The notes under the pieces: generated by a model
The model's database searches: none
Told to the model about the DNA's origin: nothing
What the model saw: only the letters and a program-made list of their open reading frames with translations
In this document: one piece after another, positions 1-5,348 of the stretch
Layout: every line of letters starts with the position of its first letter
Numbering within the stretch: the stretch's first letter is position 1
Program-made: the position numbers and the translations under genes
DNA from: a virus
DNA length: 25,919 bases
Virus record (IMG/VR): IMGVR_UViG_3300017727_003535
Coordinates: 1-25,919 of that record
Direction: 5' to 3' (one strand)

Positions 1-249
1 CTGGATCTAACCATAGACTCCATGCGAGATCGTATGCTTCGTATCAAGCAGATATGTGGTGCGGGTATGCTGGACAAATACCACATGGATCAGAACACAC
101 AGACAGAGCTGGTGCAGTTCATCGCAGACAACAAGAGTTCTCTTCGTGAGATATCACTGAGAATGGTGCTGAAGATTGCGGATCTATGGAAGATGGCTCC
201 GGATCGATATCAGGACCTGGCGAGATCCACCTGCATGAAAGGTCAGTAA
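1..249 (+). CDS. C-terminal end of a probable phage AAA-type ATPase (partial)
   Basis: The reading frame is open from the first base of the window and ends with TAA at 247-249, so only the last 82 residues of a longer protein are present. The segment is helical and charged; its closing part (SLREISLRMVLKIADLWK) resembles the C-terminal lid helices of MoxR/CobS-like AAA ATPases of T4-like marine phages, where an S-x-R-x-x-x-K-x-x-D-L pattern is common. No Walker motifs fall inside the window, so the assignment rests on this tail alone. An internal ATG at 22 would give a 75-residue product, but the uninterrupted upstream frame argues for truncation by the window edge. Confidence 0.5.
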   Translation: MDLTIDSMRDRMLRIKQICGAGMLDKYHMDQNTQTELVQFIADNKSSLREISLRMVLKIADLWKMAPDRYQDLARSTCMKGQ

Positions 250-350
250 ACACACAGAATTCCGACTCCCTTCGGAACACTTGGCGAGTCATTGCTTCCT
301 TAACAGCAATATCAACAGCAATGATTCGTCACTTTTCACACACAAACCGG

Positions 351-378
351 TTGACCATTTGGTAATAGATGCTATTAT
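351..378 (+). promoter_or_regulatory. sigma70-type promoter upstream of the YodL-like gene
   Basis: TTGACC (351-356), a 16-base spacer and TATTAT (373-378). Transcription would start near 385, just ahead of the ribosome binding site at 391-398. Upstream, at 260-277, a short perfect inverted repeat (TTCCGA, 6-base loop, TCGGAA) follows the previous gene, but it has no T-tract, so I do not call it a terminator. Confidence 0.5.
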
Positions 379-404
379 TAAACTATAAACAAAGGGAGAT
401 GACC

Positions 405-767
405 ATGTATAAACTATATCAAATCAGAGTTACCAAAGCAGACAGAGATGCCATCAATGCAGGCACAGCCACAGCGGCACAGCAGGCTCTGTTTGATTCA
501 ATGTTTAGAATCAGACTGTCAGATGATGATGCACCCACAGTGACTGACCCAAGCATATACTCGCACGTGGCCAACCTCGCAGTGACAGATCTAGATGCTT
601 GTTTTGAGGTAGGCAATGTAGGACCAGAGTCTGCTATTGAAAGACTGAACCCAATGCACTCAGTATCAGTGGGTGATGTGCTAGTAGCAGAGGATGACAC
701 AGCTCACATCGTGTGTGGCGTAGGCTTTGCAGAGTTGAAAGACTTTACAAATCGCCTGGTCGCATAA
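405..767 (+). CDS. YodL-like small phage protein, function unknown
   Basis: A 120-residue soluble protein. The frame is open from 369, and ATGs also occur at 369 and 399. I choose 405 because the AAAGGGAG at 391-398 sits six bases upstream of it, whereas it is almost fused to the 399 ATG. The N-terminus starts MYKLYQIRV, and the C-terminal part has the pattern S-V-S-V-G-D-V-L-V followed by V-G-F-A-E-L. This recalls the YodL-type domain (short beta strand, 'SLSVSDVV', then an aromatic strand and 'GF'), a family common in phages and plasmids with no settled function. No signal peptide or membrane segment. It probably has its own promoter at 351-378. The family link is pattern recognition only. 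Confidence 0.7.
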   Translation: MYKLYQIRVTKADRDAINAGTATAAQQALFDSMFRIRLSDDDAPTVTDPSIYSHVANLAVTDLDACFEVGNVGPESAIERLNPMHSVSVGDVLVAEDDTAHIVCGVGFAELKDFTNRLVA

Positions 768-971
768 TCATTTTCAGAAAAGAAATTACCACCCCGGTCG
801 CATAGTAATTTGATTTAAAAGTGTTTTTTTGGAAAAGGCAACGGCCCATGGTGGCAAAAGGACCTGGTGGCCGATAAAATACCCCCATATTAAAAAAAAT
901 GCACAGCAGTTTTTTACACTGTGCCATACCGAATCTGTGTATGCACTGTGTGAACCGCTATAAGTATTCGT
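768..971. other. Intergenic stretch with a duplicated gene end and a hairpin
   Basis: About 200 bases without a convincing gene. The end of the preceding gene (GGTCGCATAATCATT, 758-772) is repeated with two mismatches at 796-810 (GGTCGCATAGTAATT), so the gene's 3' end looks locally duplicated. A perfect 6-bp inverted repeat (GCACAG 901-906, CTGTGC 919-924) encloses a T-rich loop. The rest is T- and G-rich low-complexity sequence. I see no strong promoter here. Confidence 0.4.
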
Positions 972-1040
972 ATGTTCAATCTAGCATTTTGGCTCACAGT
1001 AATAGCAGTAAGCATCTATCTGGGCATATACGTATGGTGA
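972..1040 (+). CDS. Possible 22-residue membrane peptide
   Basis: ATG at 972 opens a 22-codon frame (MFNLAFWLTVIAVSIYLGIYVW) that is almost entirely one transmembrane helix bounded by aromatic residues, as in many real phage membrane micropeptides. Its stop (TGA, 1038-1040) overlaps the start of the next membrane protein (ATG at 1034), which in turn overlaps the kinase-like gene, so the three could be translationally coupled. No clear Shine-Dalgarno sequence precedes it. A 22-codon frame of hydrophobic residues can arise by chance, so confidence is low. Confidence 0.35.
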   Translation: MFNLAFWLTVIAVSIYLGIYVW

Positions 1041-1252
1041 TACGAGTTGTTCAAGCTCTAGCAGGTGTACTAGCCTGTATCATGTGCATATTCATACTAG
1101 GACCACTGGCCATGCTGGTTGTGTGTGTCAGAGTGTGCAAACAGTGGATTATGTGCAGGAATGTGGACTACACAGATCTCAAAGCAGTGTATCCTATGTT
1201 CTGTGTGTTTGTGTTGCTGATACTGACCATCATGGGAGTTGCTCAGCTATGA
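1034..1252 (+). CDS. Small membrane protein with two predicted transmembrane helices
   Basis: A 72-residue protein with hydrophobic stretches near residues 4-32 and 54-71, joined by a basic and polar loop (R-V-C-K-Q-W and a D-Y-T-D-L-K segment). The frame is open further upstream (from 899), but that region has poor composition. The ATG at 1034 fits because it overlaps the stop of the 22-codon frame before it, and this gene's own TGA overlaps the ATG of the kinase-like gene (ATGA at 1249-1252). I recognise no family. An integral inner-membrane role is inferred from hydropathy; coupling to the kinase-like gene suggests the two products may be needed together. Confidence 0.5.
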   Translation: MVIRVVQALAGVLACIMCIFILGPLAMLVVCVRVCKQWIMCRNVDYTDLKAVYPMFCVFVLLILTIMGVAQL

Positions 1253-1875
1253 AACTCATAAAAGACACTCATCAAGCCACAGTGACTCAAGACGGTGATA
1301 GAATCATCAAACAGTTCAAACCTGGCTACAAGTTTCTCCTGCAGGATCATGCACAGTGGCAACACACTCTCAATCAGTTTTCAGCTCGTCACAGGCATTT
1401 TCCCCGAGTGATAGAGTGCAGTGAGGACAGTCTGATCATGGCACGAGCACCGGGTCATGCTGTGTGGTCTGAGAGTCTTTGGCATGGGAAGAGCATCCAG
1501 GAAAAGATTGCACAGACCCAACAACTGCAACTGATGTATTTCACATTTGTGACTCATGTGCTACAACACAACATAGAGCATCACACTCACATTGCTCATC
1601 ATGATCTGAATGCCAACAATATGTTCGTGCATCAGGATCAATTGATCTGCATTGATCTGAATGCTGTGACCACAGACAACCCTGGTGAGTACTACTGGAT
1701 TGAGTTTGGAGCCAAAGAAATAGCCAAACGAACCAATCTGCTACAACGCCAACAGCAACAGCATCAGCACCGACTCACTGTGGCAGAGCTACAACGTCAA
1801 GCTCTTCAATCCAAAGAACGACTGACTCGACAGATAGACAAACTGCAAAAACAACTGAGACAGAGCAAAAAGTGA
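1249..1875 (+). CDS. Protein-kinase-like / phosphotransferase-fold protein with coiled-coil tail
   Basis: 208 residues starting at the ATG of an ATGA overlap with the upstream membrane gene. Kinase-fold hallmarks are visible: a lysine in an N-terminal strand (R-I-I-K-Q, K21), a catalytic-loop motif H-H-D-L-N-A-N-N at 117-124 with Asp119 and Asn124 in the right spacing, and I-D-L-N at 135-138 in place of DFG. There is no obvious glycine-rich loop, and at about 160 residues the domain is smaller than an ordinary kinase, closer to the minimal lipopolysaccharide or aminoglycoside kinase-like folds found in phages. From residue 164 the tail is rich in Gln, Arg and Leu and likely forms a coiled coil. 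The substrate is unknown. Confidence 0.65.
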   Translation: MKLIKDTHQATVTQDGDRIIKQFKPGYKFLLQDHAQWQHTLNQFSARHRHFPRVIECSEDSLIMARAPGHAVWSESLWHGKSIQEKIAQTQQLQLMYFTFVTHVLQHNIEHHTHIAHHDLNANNMFVHQDQLICIDLNAVTTDNPGEYYWIEFGAKEIAKRTNLLQRQQQQHQHRLTVAELQRQALQSKERLTRQIDKLQKQLRQSKK

Positions 1876-1955
1876 CCTGCTCTGGGTGTTTCTCAGATCT
1901 AAAATTTTTACACAGCAATTTTTTTAACACAAACTAATACTCGGTTCACATCTGC

Positions 1956-1963
1956 ATTAAATA
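1956..1963 (+). promoter_or_regulatory. Late-promoter-like octamer ATTAAATA
   Basis: ATTAAATA lies exactly five bases before the ATG at 1969. T4-type late promoters (TATAAATA; NATAAATA in related marine phages) start transcription about six bases downstream, which would put +1 at the start codon. There is no Shine-Dalgarno sequence between, which fits a leaderless message. Confidence 0.4.
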
Positions 1964-1968
1964 TTGCT

Positions 1969-2631
1969 ATGGAACAGCTTCTCACACACATATATCATCG
2001 TCAATCCAATCCTCTGCACTCAATAGTGAATTCAGATGGCAAGATAAACAAATGGTCTCTGCCGATAGAACAGGATCTAGCATCAGCTGTGATTGTGGAA
2101 GTGTTGGAATACACCTACAACAATGTGAATCAATGGAAGTCTGAACCTGGAGATCACGGCACAGATCATCTGCGTTACAAACTGCCTCTGCCTGATTCTG
2201 CTCGTGGACCTGCACTCAAAGAACTGTACACAGTGTATTCAGAGAATGCTCGACCACACACAGAGGCACGCAATGCTCACTATGAGTTTGTCAGCATTGT
2301 GAGACCAGGTGGCACAGTGGGTCGTCACAACGATGTGCAACACATGAAAACGCCGCCTAAAGGATCGTCGCTGAGAAAGTCACGTTTCTCTGTGCAGTGG
2401 CCAGTGGACTGTGATTTTCGAGTGGACGGTGTGGGTCGATTGGATACTCGTCCAGGTCGTGTGTATCTGTTTGATCACTGTCGCAATCACTGGGTGGAGA
2501 ATCGAAGCACCGACACAGACAAGATAGACCTCAGCATCATGATAAACTCTGCTCCTCAGTCAGCACGATTGAATCGAGCAGTGCTACACAGCATCGAAGA
2601 ATGGTTTGAAGCCAACACTCTCACACTGTAA
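1969..2631 (+). CDS. 2OG-Fe(II) oxygenase-like protein (divergent fourth paralogue)
   Basis: 220 residues. The second half carries a double-stranded beta-helix iron triad: H-N-D at 120-122 and a distal His in R-N-H-W (H174), followed by a conserved strand D-K-I-D-L-S-I at 184-190. The architecture (HxD, then W/F-H, then a basic residue and a strand ending L-S) matches the three tandem paralogues at 9958-12037, but the 2-oxoglutarate-binding Arg is replaced by Lys185 at the equivalent place. Members of the Asp/Asn hydroxylase-like class hydroxylate protein side chains or small molecules with O2 and 2-oxoglutarate. The target here is unknown. It lies in the higher-GC block, upstream of a secreted protein and the iron permease. 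Confidence 0.6.
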   Translation: MEQLLTHIYHRQSNPLHSIVNSDGKINKWSLPIEQDLASAVIVEVLEYTYNNVNQWKSEPGDHGTDHLRYKLPLPDSARGPALKELYTVYSENARPHTEARNAHYEFVSIVRPGGTVGRHNDVQHMKTPPKGSSLRKSRFSVQWPVDCDFRVDGVGRLDTRPGRVYLFDHCRNHWVENRSTDTDKIDLSIMINSAPQSARLNRAVLHSIEEWFEANTLTL

Positions 2632-2640
2632 CACTGTCGC

Positions 2641-2648
2641 ACTAAATA
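2641..2648 (+). promoter_or_regulatory. Late-promoter-like octamer ACTAAATA
   Basis: ACTAAATA in the gap before the small secreted protein gene at 2681. The same octamer is found at 2987-2994 and, on the other strand, at 23100-23107 upstream of nrdA, always in an intergenic gap ahead of a gene. Confidence 0.4.
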
Positions 2649-2680
2649 AAAGCACAACAAGTTAGCAGAGGAACTCATGC

Positions 2681-2983
2681 ATGATTAAAACGTTTCTAAT
2701 GGTCATATTCCTTATGACAGAACCTGGCATTGAAGGCCGAGAAGCCTTTGTGATAGGTGAACCCAAATTTACCGACATACCCAACTGTCAGATGTATGTG
2801 CAGGCCAACATTGCAGACTTTCATGAAATCCTAGCAGACAAGTATGGCAGACCCAAAGAGATTGCTCAGATATTCTGTGTGCAAACAGATAGACTCGACG
2901 AGTTCATGAGTTCACAAGGTCTAGCACCACTGGAACAACCACGACAGCCCTCAGCACCAACCACTCCGGGACTCAGCACATAA
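2681..2983 (+). CDS. Small secreted two-cysteine protein, family member 1
   Basis: 100 residues: a short hydrophobic N-terminus (residues 3-12), then a segment with F-T-D-I-P-N-C (C37) and a second cysteine in I-F-C-V-Q-T-D (C66), and a Pro-rich tail. The layout (short hydrophobic leader, aromatic strand, first Cys after a D/N-rich turn, 15-30 residues, second Cys in a beta strand) recurs in three other small genes in this window (5343-5594, 9080-9337, 15386-15574). Export to the periplasm with one disulfide is inferred. An AGAGGAA sequence (667-673 of the 2600s, i.e. 2667-2673) serves the start at 2681. Function unknown. Confidence 0.55.
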   Translation: MIKTFLMVIFLMTEPGIEGREAFVIGEPKFTDIPNCQMYVQANIADFHEILADKYGRPKEIAQIFCVQTDRLDEFMSSQGLAPLEQPRQPSAPTTPGLST

Positions 2984-2986
2984 ACA

Positions 2987-2994
2987 ACTAAATA
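2987..2994 (+). promoter_or_regulatory. Late-promoter-like octamer ACTAAATA before the iron permease gene
   Basis: ACTAAATA immediately after the stop codon of the secreted protein and about 30 bases before the FTR1-family gene, which also has an AAAGGA ribosome binding site at 3015-3020. Identical to the octamer at 2641-2648. Confidence 0.45.
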
Positions 2995-3025
2995 CTGTTC
3001 TTGTTAAACGTAACAAAGGAACACA

Positions 3026-3628
3026 ATGATAACATCACTCGCGGCCACCTCTTTCATATGGTTTAGAGAAGGTCTAGAAGCATTCCTCATAATTCAAGCC
3101 ACGTGGATGCTCACAACCAACACAAGACAACGACTCGCACTGACACTCAGCACACTACTTGCAATAGCATCATCAATCACACTCGGCTACTTTGCCATTG
3201 AATACATACAAAAAGATTTTGATCGTGTGGAAGCCTACACATCTCTAGTGGCATCAGCTCTGCTATTCTGGACTGCCTGGTTCTGTCATGGAGCATCACA
3301 GCATCTGCACAACATCAAACACACCCTGACCAACAACCAAGTCAAAGGCACAGTGCTGGCTCTAGCAGTGATAGTGTACCTCACAGTGTTCAGAGAAGGT
3401 GCAGAGATAGTAGCATTCTTGTTGGCTCTGTATGTTGCAGGCGCATCTCTGACCAGCATTGGATTAGGTGCAGTGATTGGATTAGGTGCGTTAGGTTTGG
3501 TTGGTTACACAGTTTCCAAACGAATACAGAAGATACCTGTTGCAAAAATATTTAAAACATCCAGATGGTTGTTTGCACTGATGGCAGTGTACTTCTTATA
3601 CTATGGCATACACGAACTGTTAGAATAG
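3026..3628 (+). CDS. FTR1-family high-affinity iron permease
   Basis: A 200-residue polytopic membrane protein with both R-E-x-x-E motifs that define the FTR1/EfeU iron permease family: R-E-G-L-E at 14-18 in the first helix and R-E-G-A-E at 123-127 in a later helix. These glutamates coordinate iron during passage across the inner membrane. Hydrophobic segments lie roughly at 5-24, 38-58, 72-90, 107-136, 138-160 and 180-196. Cellular members are usually about 270-280 residues with seven helices, so this is a shortened version. No EfeO or EfeB partner is seen nearby. It is the last gene of the higher-GC plus-strand block, with a ribosome binding site and a late-type octamer upstream. An iron permease is an unusual phage cargo gene; a role in iron uptake during infection is inference. 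Confidence 0.85.
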   Translation: MITSLAATSFIWFREGLEAFLIIQATWMLTTNTRQRLALTLSTLLAIASSITLGYFAIEYIQKDFDRVEAYTSLVASALLFWTAWFCHGASQHLHNIKHTLTNNQVKGTVLALAVIVYLTVFREGAEIVAFLLALYVAGASLTSIGLGAVIGLGALGLVGYTVSKRIQKIPVAKIFKTSRWLFALMAVYFLYYGIHELLE

Positions 3629-3694
3629 AAACAACTATTGGTTGACTTCACTTTCTCCTAGGAAAAATTATTTAACAAAAATAGCATTTTCTTG

Positions 3695-3722
3695 TTGACA
3701 CACTTTGTAGTTGTGTTATACT
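3695..3722 (+). promoter_or_regulatory. Strong sigma70-type promoter of the leader-tRNA-mazG unit
   Basis: TTGACA (3695-3700), a 16-base spacer and TATACT (3717-3722). Transcription should start near 3729. This is the only strong promoter seen between the FTR1 gene and the DUF59 gene, so it probably drives the structured leader, both small genes, tRNA-Arg, tRNA-Leu, the MazG-like gene and DUF59. Confidence 0.65.
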
Positions 3723-3728
3723 ACATAT

Positions 3729-3941
3729 AATAAGAAATTGAATAGGCGACTCGACAATCAACACAGAGAAGCCTAAGGGTGGTTCCTTAATAGACCCGCA
3801 GTGATCCACGGTCAATCACTTACAGGTTGAGTGACACTGCCTGCAATTAAAAGTGTTGCACCACAAGGGGTTCTGGTCCAATTACTCGGGTAAGTGCAAT
3901 AATTAGCCACCAGGACCTCTTCCACGTATGAGGATTTAGTT
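3729..3941 (+). ncRNA. Structured 5' leader / candidate cis-regulatory RNA
   Basis: About 210 bases without a gene between a strong promoter and the ATG at 3942, dense in complementary segments: TAGGC/GCCTA (3743-3747 with 3771-3775), TAAGG/CCTTA (3774-3778 with 3785-3789), GCAGTG/CACTGC (3798-3803 with 3835-3840) stacked on TCACT/AGTGA (3816-3820 with 3830-3834), and a 12-bp helix with two G-U pairs between 3865-3876 and 3910-3921. The 3' strand of that helix contains CCTC (3916-3919), which can alternatively pair with the Shine-Dalgarno GAGG (3930-3933). The two states are mutually exclusive, as in translational riboswitches. I do not recognise a known class. All pairings were found by eye. 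Confidence 0.5.
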
Positions 3942-4157
3942 ATGTGGCCGTTTAGTAGTAACAACAACAAAAATAAATTAATCTATTCAGAAGAAGACTA
4001 CACTAACATGGTTAACAAATTTGCCTCCAATGTACTACCCTATCTAGATGAGACACGCCTAAGAGAAGCAACCAAAGATCCAACTATACAGAAAGATTTA
4101 AGAGTAGCCTTGCGTAAACTGTTAAAACTCAAAAGACAAAGCAAGATTATTCAGTAA
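3942..4157 (+). CDS. Small charged protein, unknown function
   Basis: 71 residues: a polar N-terminus with an Asn/Lys run, an acidic middle and a strongly basic helical C-terminus (R-K-L-L-K-L-K-R-Q-S-K). The start at 3942 has GAGGA at 3930-3934 with seven-base spacing. Its stop codon (4155-4157) abuts the first base of tRNA-Arg, so the mRNA is presumably cut during tRNA processing. It is the first gene behind the structured leader and would be its direct regulatory target. No family recognised; a nucleic-acid-binding role would suit the basic tail but is not shown. Confidence 0.65.
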   Translation: MWPFSSNNNKNKLIYSEEDYTNMVNKFASNVLPYLDETRLREATKDPTIQKDLRVALRKLLKLKRQSKIIQ

Positions 4158-4234
4158 CTGCCCTTAGCTCAGCTGGACAGAGCAACGGCCTTCTAAGCCG
4201 TGGGTCGGGAGTTCGAATCTCTCAGGGCAGGCCA
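4158..4234 (+). tRNA. tRNA-Arg (anticodon TCT)
   Basis: Full cloverleaf: acceptor CTGCCCT/AGGGCAG (7 bp), D stem GCTC/GAGC, anticodon stem ACGGC/GCCGT with loop CTTCTAA, T stem GGGAG/CTCTC (one G-U pair) with loop TTCGAAT, discriminator G at 4231 and an encoded CCA at 4232-4234. It reads AGA, a codon used often in the AT-rich phage genes here, so it probably supplements the host pool. It starts directly after the upstream stop codon. Confidence 0.95.
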
Positions 4235-4254
4235 ATTAACAACGGAGAAGATGT

Positions 4255-4452
4255 ATGAAAGTAGAAGACATAAGGATTGGACATAGGTTTATATGCCACC
4301 CCGAATCAAAGCAAGACCCCGGCAAGTACTATCATGAAGTTGTGGTAGACGAAGATGCAACAATTCCGCAGATGCTAAAAGCATTTGAAATGTATCTCAA
4401 TACTGCCGGTTACAACCTAGATGGAAGACATCTAGTACTAGAAGACCGTTAA
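4255..4452 (+). CDS. Small protein between two tRNA genes, unknown function
   Basis: 65 residues, soluble, acidic, with an alpha/beta look (V-E-D-I-R-I-G-H-R-F near the start, a helix L-K-A-F-E-M-Y-L and a final strand H-L-V-L-E-D). A GGAG sequence (4243-4246) lies nine bases before the ATG. Small proteins of this type with a 'D-G-R-H-L-V-L-E' ending recur in marine T4-like phages without assigned function, from memory only. It sits in the same transcript as the two flanking tRNAs. Confidence 0.65.
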   Translation: MKVEDIRIGHRFICHPESKQDPGKYYHEVVVDEDATIPQMLKAFEMYLNTAGYNLDGRHLVLEDR

Positions 4453-4458
4453 TGAATT

Positions 4459-4543
4459 GCCCCTGTGATGGAATGGTAGACATAACGGACTTAAAATCCG
4501 TGGGCCATAGGCCGTGCGAGTTCGAATCTCGCTGGGGGCACCA
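4459..4543 (+). tRNA. tRNA-Leu (anticodon TAA)
   Basis: Class II tRNA with a long variable arm. Acceptor GCCCCTG/TGGGGGC (two G-U pairs), anticodon stem ACGGA/TCCGT with loop CTTAAAA, variable arm about 4502-4517, T arm GCGAG-TTCGAAT-CTCGC, discriminator A at 4540 and an encoded CCA at 4541-4543. It reads UUA, the favoured leucine codon of the AT-rich genes here. Confidence 0.93.
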
Positions 4544-4570
4544 CCAATTTTAACTTAGGAGAAAGATAAT

Positions 4571-4951
4571 ATGTACGCATCAAATTTTGAATTAGTAGAA
4601 AACTTTATGAGAAGCATGAAGCAAGAAGTCAAAGATAGGCCCAGTTGGCCCAAAGGAGAGACTCAAGACCTCCGGGTAGATTTGATTAGAGAAGAACTAA
4701 ATGAGCTAGAAGAAGCAATGTCAACAGGAACACTAGTAGATGTTGCAGACGCACTTACTGATATTTTGTATGTTACTTACGGTGCCGGCCACGCATTTGG
4801 TATTAATCTAGACAAATGCTTTGAAGAAGTGCAAAATTCCAATATGACTAAACTTGACGAATCAGGAAAGCCAGTGTATAATGATAAAGGTAAAGTTATA
4901 AAAGGTGCAAGATATACAGCACCAGATTTGGATAAAATATTATATGATTGA
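4571..4951 (+). CDS. mazG: MazG-like nucleotide pyrophosphohydrolase
   Basis: 126 residues of the all-alpha NTP-pyrophosphohydrolase (MazG/HisE-like) fold. The metal-binding signature is intact: E-E-L-N-E at 41-45 and D-V-A-D-A-L-T-D at 57-64. The C-terminal extension (K-V-I-K-G-A-R-Y-T-A-P-D-L, 108-120) is typical of the phage branch. Family members hydrolyse nucleoside triphosphates to monophosphate and pyrophosphate; marine phage versions were first proposed to act on ppGpp and later tested on dNTPs. Which applies here cannot be read from sequence. A TTAGGAGA ribosome binding site (4555-4562) precedes the ATG. The gene ends inside the start of the DUF59 gene (8-base overlap), so the two are co-translated. 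Confidence 0.88.
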   Translation: MYASNFELVENFMRSMKQEVKDRPSWPKGETQDLRVDLIREELNELEEAMSTGTLVDVADALTDILYVTYGAGHAFGINLDKCFEEVQNSNMTKLDESGKPVYNDKGKVIKGARYTAPDLDKILYD

Positions 4952-5348
4952 AACAACTGATGATATGATGAACTCTCCGGGTAGCCCGGCTGTAGACCCT
5001 CATCTATCTTGCGACTTAAAAGACATTGAAGACAACACCGAAGCAAAAATAAAATATATTGAAAAAGTTAAAGAAGCTCTACAACGAGTATACGACCCGG
5101 AGATATCAGTAGACATATACAACTTAGGTTTAGTTTACGATGTAAAAATTACAAAAGACAATGCGGTATGGGTGCTGATGAGTTTAACATCAGCATTCTG
5201 CCCAGCCGCAGACATAATACCTCAAGACATAATCCAAGAGGTATCTACTGTAGAAGGTATTACTAAATGTGAAGTTAGAATAACAATGACTCCACAATGG
5301 GGCAGAGAAATGATAGAGCCTAATATTAGAGATATGATGGGACTATAA
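4944..5348 (+). CDS. DUF59 / MIP18-family Fe-S cluster assembly protein (SufT/PaaD-like)
   Basis: 134 residues from the ATG at 4944, which overlaps the end of the MazG-like gene. The domain occupies about residues 38-132: D-P-E-I at 51-54, then D-I-Y-N-L-G-L-V-Y-D-V (57-67), a conserved cysteine in S-A-F-C-P-A-A-D (C86) and the closing strand V-R-I-T-M-T-P-Q-W (111-119). These are the hallmarks of the family that includes SufT, the N-terminal domain of HCF101 and the PaaD group, which help insert Fe-S clusters into client proteins. Residues before 38 are acidic and probably disordered. A phage copy may service phage Fe-S enzymes such as the radical SAM protein at 13001-13981; that link is inference. 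It converges tail-to-tail with the next gene, with a 6-base overlap. Confidence 0.85.
   Translation: MIETTDDMMNSPGSPAVDPHLSCDLKDIEDNTEAKIKYIEKVKEALQRVYDPEISVDIYNLGLVYDVKITKDNAVWVLMSLTSAFCPAADIIPQDIIQEVSTVEGITKCEVRITMTPQWGREMIEPNIRDMMGL

Noticed and set aside
260-277. Inverted repeat TTCCGA/TCGGAA as a terminator
   Set aside because: Only six base pairs and no T-tract follows on either strand.
3861-3895. Resemblance of GGGGTTCTGG...CTCGGG to the 5' end of tmRNA
   Set aside because: The conserved tmRNA core (TTCGACGG), a tRNA-like 3' half and a tag frame are missing; the match is a short GC-rich coincidence within a hairpin arm.
3903-3923. Partial similarity of AGCCACCAGGACCTC to a cobalamin-riboswitch B12 box
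   Set aside because: The other invariant cobalamin elements (such as GCAACTG and the upstream GGGAA) are absent, and the segment is better explained as the 3' arm of the 12-bp helix.
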